A stretch of 64,000 bases of DNA from the NCBI RefSeq assembly GCF_002933775.1, contig NZ_BEWV01000136.1, positions 158,304 to 222,303 of the forward strand, written 5' to 3'. Positions 62,331 to 64,000 of this stretch are shown in pieces (within the stretch, counting starts at the first letter, position 1; each line of letters opens with the position of its first letter). Both the position numbers and the translations under genes were made by a program. Source of the DNA: Prevotella sp. MGM1. GTDB lineage: Bacteria; Bacteroidota; Bacteroidia; Bacteroidales; Bacteroidaceae. The notes under the pieces were generated by a model. That model was not told the DNA's origin, did not search any database, and was given only the letters and a program-made list of their open reading frames with translations.

Positions 62331-62429
62331 TTTTTATATGTCGGCTATGCTAAAGTAGGCGGCTTTCTCTTTATGGTGTATGGCGCTCTTGTCCCTATGC
62401 CTGAAATATTAATTGAATTAAGAATGAAA

Positions 62430-62468
62430 AGAACAGTGAAATTTTATGTTTCTTTGCCATGCTGTTCT
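62430..62468 (+). terminator. Possible terminator of relA
   Basis: AGAACAG (62430-62436) pairs with CTGTTCT (62462-62468), with a 25-base loop and a GTTTTG tail. It ends about 30 bases before the left end of the insertion sequence. Nothing else was found in the gap 62331-62495. Confidence 0.45.
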
Positions 62469-62495
62469 GTTTTGCAAGTATGGATGCGGAAAAGG

Positions 62496-62530
62496 GGGCA
62501 GTGCGAAAACCCTGTGAGTATGTTATGTTA
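62496..62530. repeat. Left terminal inverted repeat of the IS element
   Basis: It pairs imperfectly with 63908-63943. The best stretch is AAAACCCTGT, then GTATGTTA after two mismatches. Confidence 0.7.
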
Positions 62531-62568
62531 ATACTCATCTTTGCGTTCAAATTAAAATTATTTGCCCA

Positions 62569-62931
62569 ATGCCTTCCAATCGCAACCTACATAAGTTATT
62601 ACGAGTCATCTTCCCCGAAGTTTTAATGGAGTATTTCGAGATCTCCGGTTGGTATGACGACTCTGTCAAAATCGAAGTCTGGCTTGATGAAAAACACCAC
62701 ATGGAACGTTCAGATTACAAGAGTGGAACCGTGATCTCACATGGTTTTACCGATGAGAAAGTGATTCAGGACTTTCCCCTGCGTGGTAAACCTGTTTATC
62801 TCCATGTAAGACGTCGTCGCCGGTATGACAAAGCTACCGGGGAAACTTTTTCCTATACCTACGATGATCTTACGGTCGAAGGAACGAAACTCACTCCTGA
62901 GTTCGTTGCTTTTTTAAAAGAAGAAGATTGA
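62569..62931 (+). CDS. IS transposase N-terminal region protein (first frame)
   Basis: This 120-residue frame (MPSNRNLHKLLRVIFPEVLM onward) matches the layout of ISAon1-family N-terminal proteins: a short beta-rich, basic polypeptide (GKPVYLHVRRRRRYD) that probably forms the DNA-binding part. It ends FLKEED at a TGA. The second frame, open from 62918 in +1 phase, overlaps it by 14 bases. Confidence 0.8.
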   Translation: MPSNRNLHKLLRVIFPEVLMEYFEISGWYDDSVKIEVWLDEKHHMERSDYKSGTVISHGFTDEKVIQDFPLRGKPVYLHVRRRRRYDKATGETFSYTYDDLTVEGTKLTPEFVAFLKEED

Positions 62932-62956
62932 AACTACCGCTGCCGGCATAACCTCC

Positions 62957-63910
62957 ATGGCAGCTGCTTGTGGGGTAAACGGTAAACAGTTAACTTCACA
63001 GTACAAGGCCTTTATCAGCCAATACAGAGAATGGGACCGGTTAGATCATGCCTCAGAATATGTCCTGTTCAAACAAAACATAGGTCCCAGCCTTTGTATT
63101 GACGAGACTTCTTTGAGCTGTGGAGAATTATATACCGTTGTCACTAACCGTGCGGGACGTGGTGGCAGAGGTACACTTGTGGCCATGATACGTGGCACGA
63201 AGTCTGAAGAAGTCATAAAGGTGCTTGAAATGATTCATGTCTCCAAGCGTAAGAGAGTCAAAGAGGTCACTTTGGATCTTTCACCGGCCATGATGCGGAT
63301 TGTCCGGACTGCTTTTCCCAACGCTACTATGACCAATGACCGTTTTCATGTACAGAAACTCTTTTATGAGGCAATTGATGAACTTAGGATTACTTATCGC
63401 TGGATGGCACGGGATTTGGAGAACGATGAAATTCAGCGGTGCAGAGAGCAAAATATAGAGTATGTTCCGTTTCGATATGCCAATGGTGATACCCGTAAGC
63501 AGCTGCTGGCAAGGGCTAAATATGTACTTGTCAAGCATTATAGTAAATGGACTGAATCCCAAAGAATACGTGCGGAAATCATATTCGCATATTATCCGGA
63601 ACTGAAATCAGTTTACGGCTTGGCTATAGAGTTGACCGATATATATAATAAGCACTATGACAAGGATGTGGCACGTGGAAAGCTTGCCTTGTGGTATAAT
63701 AAAATAGAAAAGCTTGGATACGGATGTTTCAGAACCGTAACAAATATCATGCAGAACTATTATGAAACAATATTAAACTATTTCGTTAATAGGGAAACCA
63801 ATGCGTTTGCAGAATCATTCAATGCAAAAATTAAAGCGTTCAGAGCACAGTTTAGGGGAGTTGGAGATATACCATTCTTTATTTTTAGATTATGCAAACT
63901 AACAGGGTAA
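62957..63910 (+). CDS. IS transposase catalytic part (second frame, DDE type)
   Basis: The 317 residues from ATG 62957 carry an ISL3/ISAon1-like DDE core: D in LCIDETSLSCGELYT, D in TNDRFHVQKLFYEAID and E in NAFAESFNAKIKAFR. Upstream the frame stays open from 62918 (encoding KKKIETTAAGITS before the Met), so a +1 frameshift from the first frame could yield one fused transposase of about 440 residues. The coding region appears complete, so the element may be active. Confidence 0.85.
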   Translation: MAAACGVNGKQLTSQYKAFISQYREWDRLDHASEYVLFKQNIGPSLCIDETSLSCGELYTVVTNRAGRGGRGTLVAMIRGTKSEEVIKVLEMIHVSKRKRVKEVTLDLSPAMMRIVRTAFPNATMTNDRFHVQKLFYEAIDELRITYRWMARDLENDEIQRCREQNIEYVPFRYANGDTRKQLLARAKYVLVKHYSKWTESQRIRAEIIFAYYPELKSVYGLAIELTDIYNKHYDKDVARGKLALWYNKIEKLGYGCFRTVTNIMQNYYETILNYFVNRETNAFAESFNAKIKAFRAQFRGVGDIPFFIFRLCKLTG

Positions 63911-63943
63911 ATTTAACATACCAACAGGGTTTTTGGGCTGACC
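63908..63943. repeat. Right terminal inverted repeat of the IS element
   Basis: This is the reverse complement partner of 62496-62530. It begins at the transposase stop codon and overlaps the stem at 63937-63961. Confidence 0.7.
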
Positions 63944-64000
63944 CGGTTTTTGGGGGTCAGCGGATTTTTCCGGTGGGCGGGAGAGAGTATCAAGAGTATA

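Larger units (their letters stand above)
62496..63943 (+). mobile_element. ISAon1-like (ISL3-related) insertion sequence
   Basis: Imperfect terminal inverted repeats bound the element: 62496-62530 on the left and 63908-63943 on the right match at most of about 34 positions around an AAAACCCTGT core. The pair encloses a 120-codon first frame and a 317-codon second frame shifted by +1. An extra hairpin (GCTGACCC at 63937-63944 with GGGTCAGC at 63954-63961) overlaps the right end, so the outer boundary may lie slightly further. Flanking duplications could not be established. Confidence 0.75.

Overview
The window is a chromosomal segment of a Bacteroidota bacterium, most likely order Bacteroidales and perhaps Prevotellaceae-like. 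Three things point there. Nearly every well-supported start is preceded by the Bacteroidota -7 box TAnnTTTG. The gene families are typical of the group: a short primary sigma factor, an M13 peptidase, DUF4301, a golvesin/amidase ('xanthan lyase'-type) protein, a PPi-dependent phosphofructokinase and an ISAon1-type transposase. The rnpB gene is flanked by Bacteroidota-style signals. No tRNA, rRNA, prophage or CRISPR array was seen.

Layout. 0-4 kb: a minus-strand operon (90-aa protein, acyltransferase, amidase-like exported protein, start of a further gene). 4-11 kb: pfp, a membrane-anchored GH25 lysozyme, prmA, a W/Y/H-rich exported protein and a FadL-type outer-membrane protein. 11-16 kb: a minus-strand group of rpoD, a secreted protein, an HprK-like kinase, an S26-like peptidase and a PqqD-like protein, then a DegQ/HtrA protease. 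16-18 kb: rnpB and a YihY membrane protein. 18-23 kb: the threonine operon thrA / PGM-like putative homoserine kinase / thrC. 23-28 kb: FAD oxidoreductase, pheT, YebC. 28-33 kb: lipoprotein, ABC-F ATPase, PepO-like M13 peptidase. 33-42 kb: a visibly A+T-rich, tightly packed five-gene phospho-signalling module. 42-48 kb: metA, U32 peptidase, a zinc-ribbon membrane lipoprotein, then thiE-like/prs/TlpA-like on minus. 49-52 kb: rarA, a hydroxyacid dehydrogenase and a TRIC channel. 52-58 kb: minus operon lon-tgt-lptF/G-DEAD helicase. 58-62 kb: DUF4301 and relA. 62.5-64 kb: an ISAon1-like insertion sequence.

The most novel part is 33275-41668: a triple zinc-ribbon protein, a Hanks-type kinase with a large unknown middle and a multi-pass C-terminal membrane domain, a 1103-residue protein with a zinc ribbon and four CbxX/CfxQ-type AAA+ domains (the first with a degenerate Walker B), a zinc-ribbon/FHA protein and a PP2C phosphatase. 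Gaps are at most 34 bases and two junctions overlap. It contains a writer, a reader and an eraser of Ser/Thr phosphorylation plus an AAA+ motor, without the secretion, vWA or tellurite genes that usually accompany such parts. Other points: a PqqD/S26/HprK-like cassette resembling RiPP parts without a visible precursor; a degenerate repeat family (core CGTTTAGnnnCCCGTTRCATT) at 6.94-7.05 kb and 48.58-48.63 kb; a terminator on the minus strand between two divergent genes at 48.65 kb; and several enzymes with informative active-site changes (Tgt, RelA, MetA).

All identifications rest on motifs read by eye. No database search was possible.
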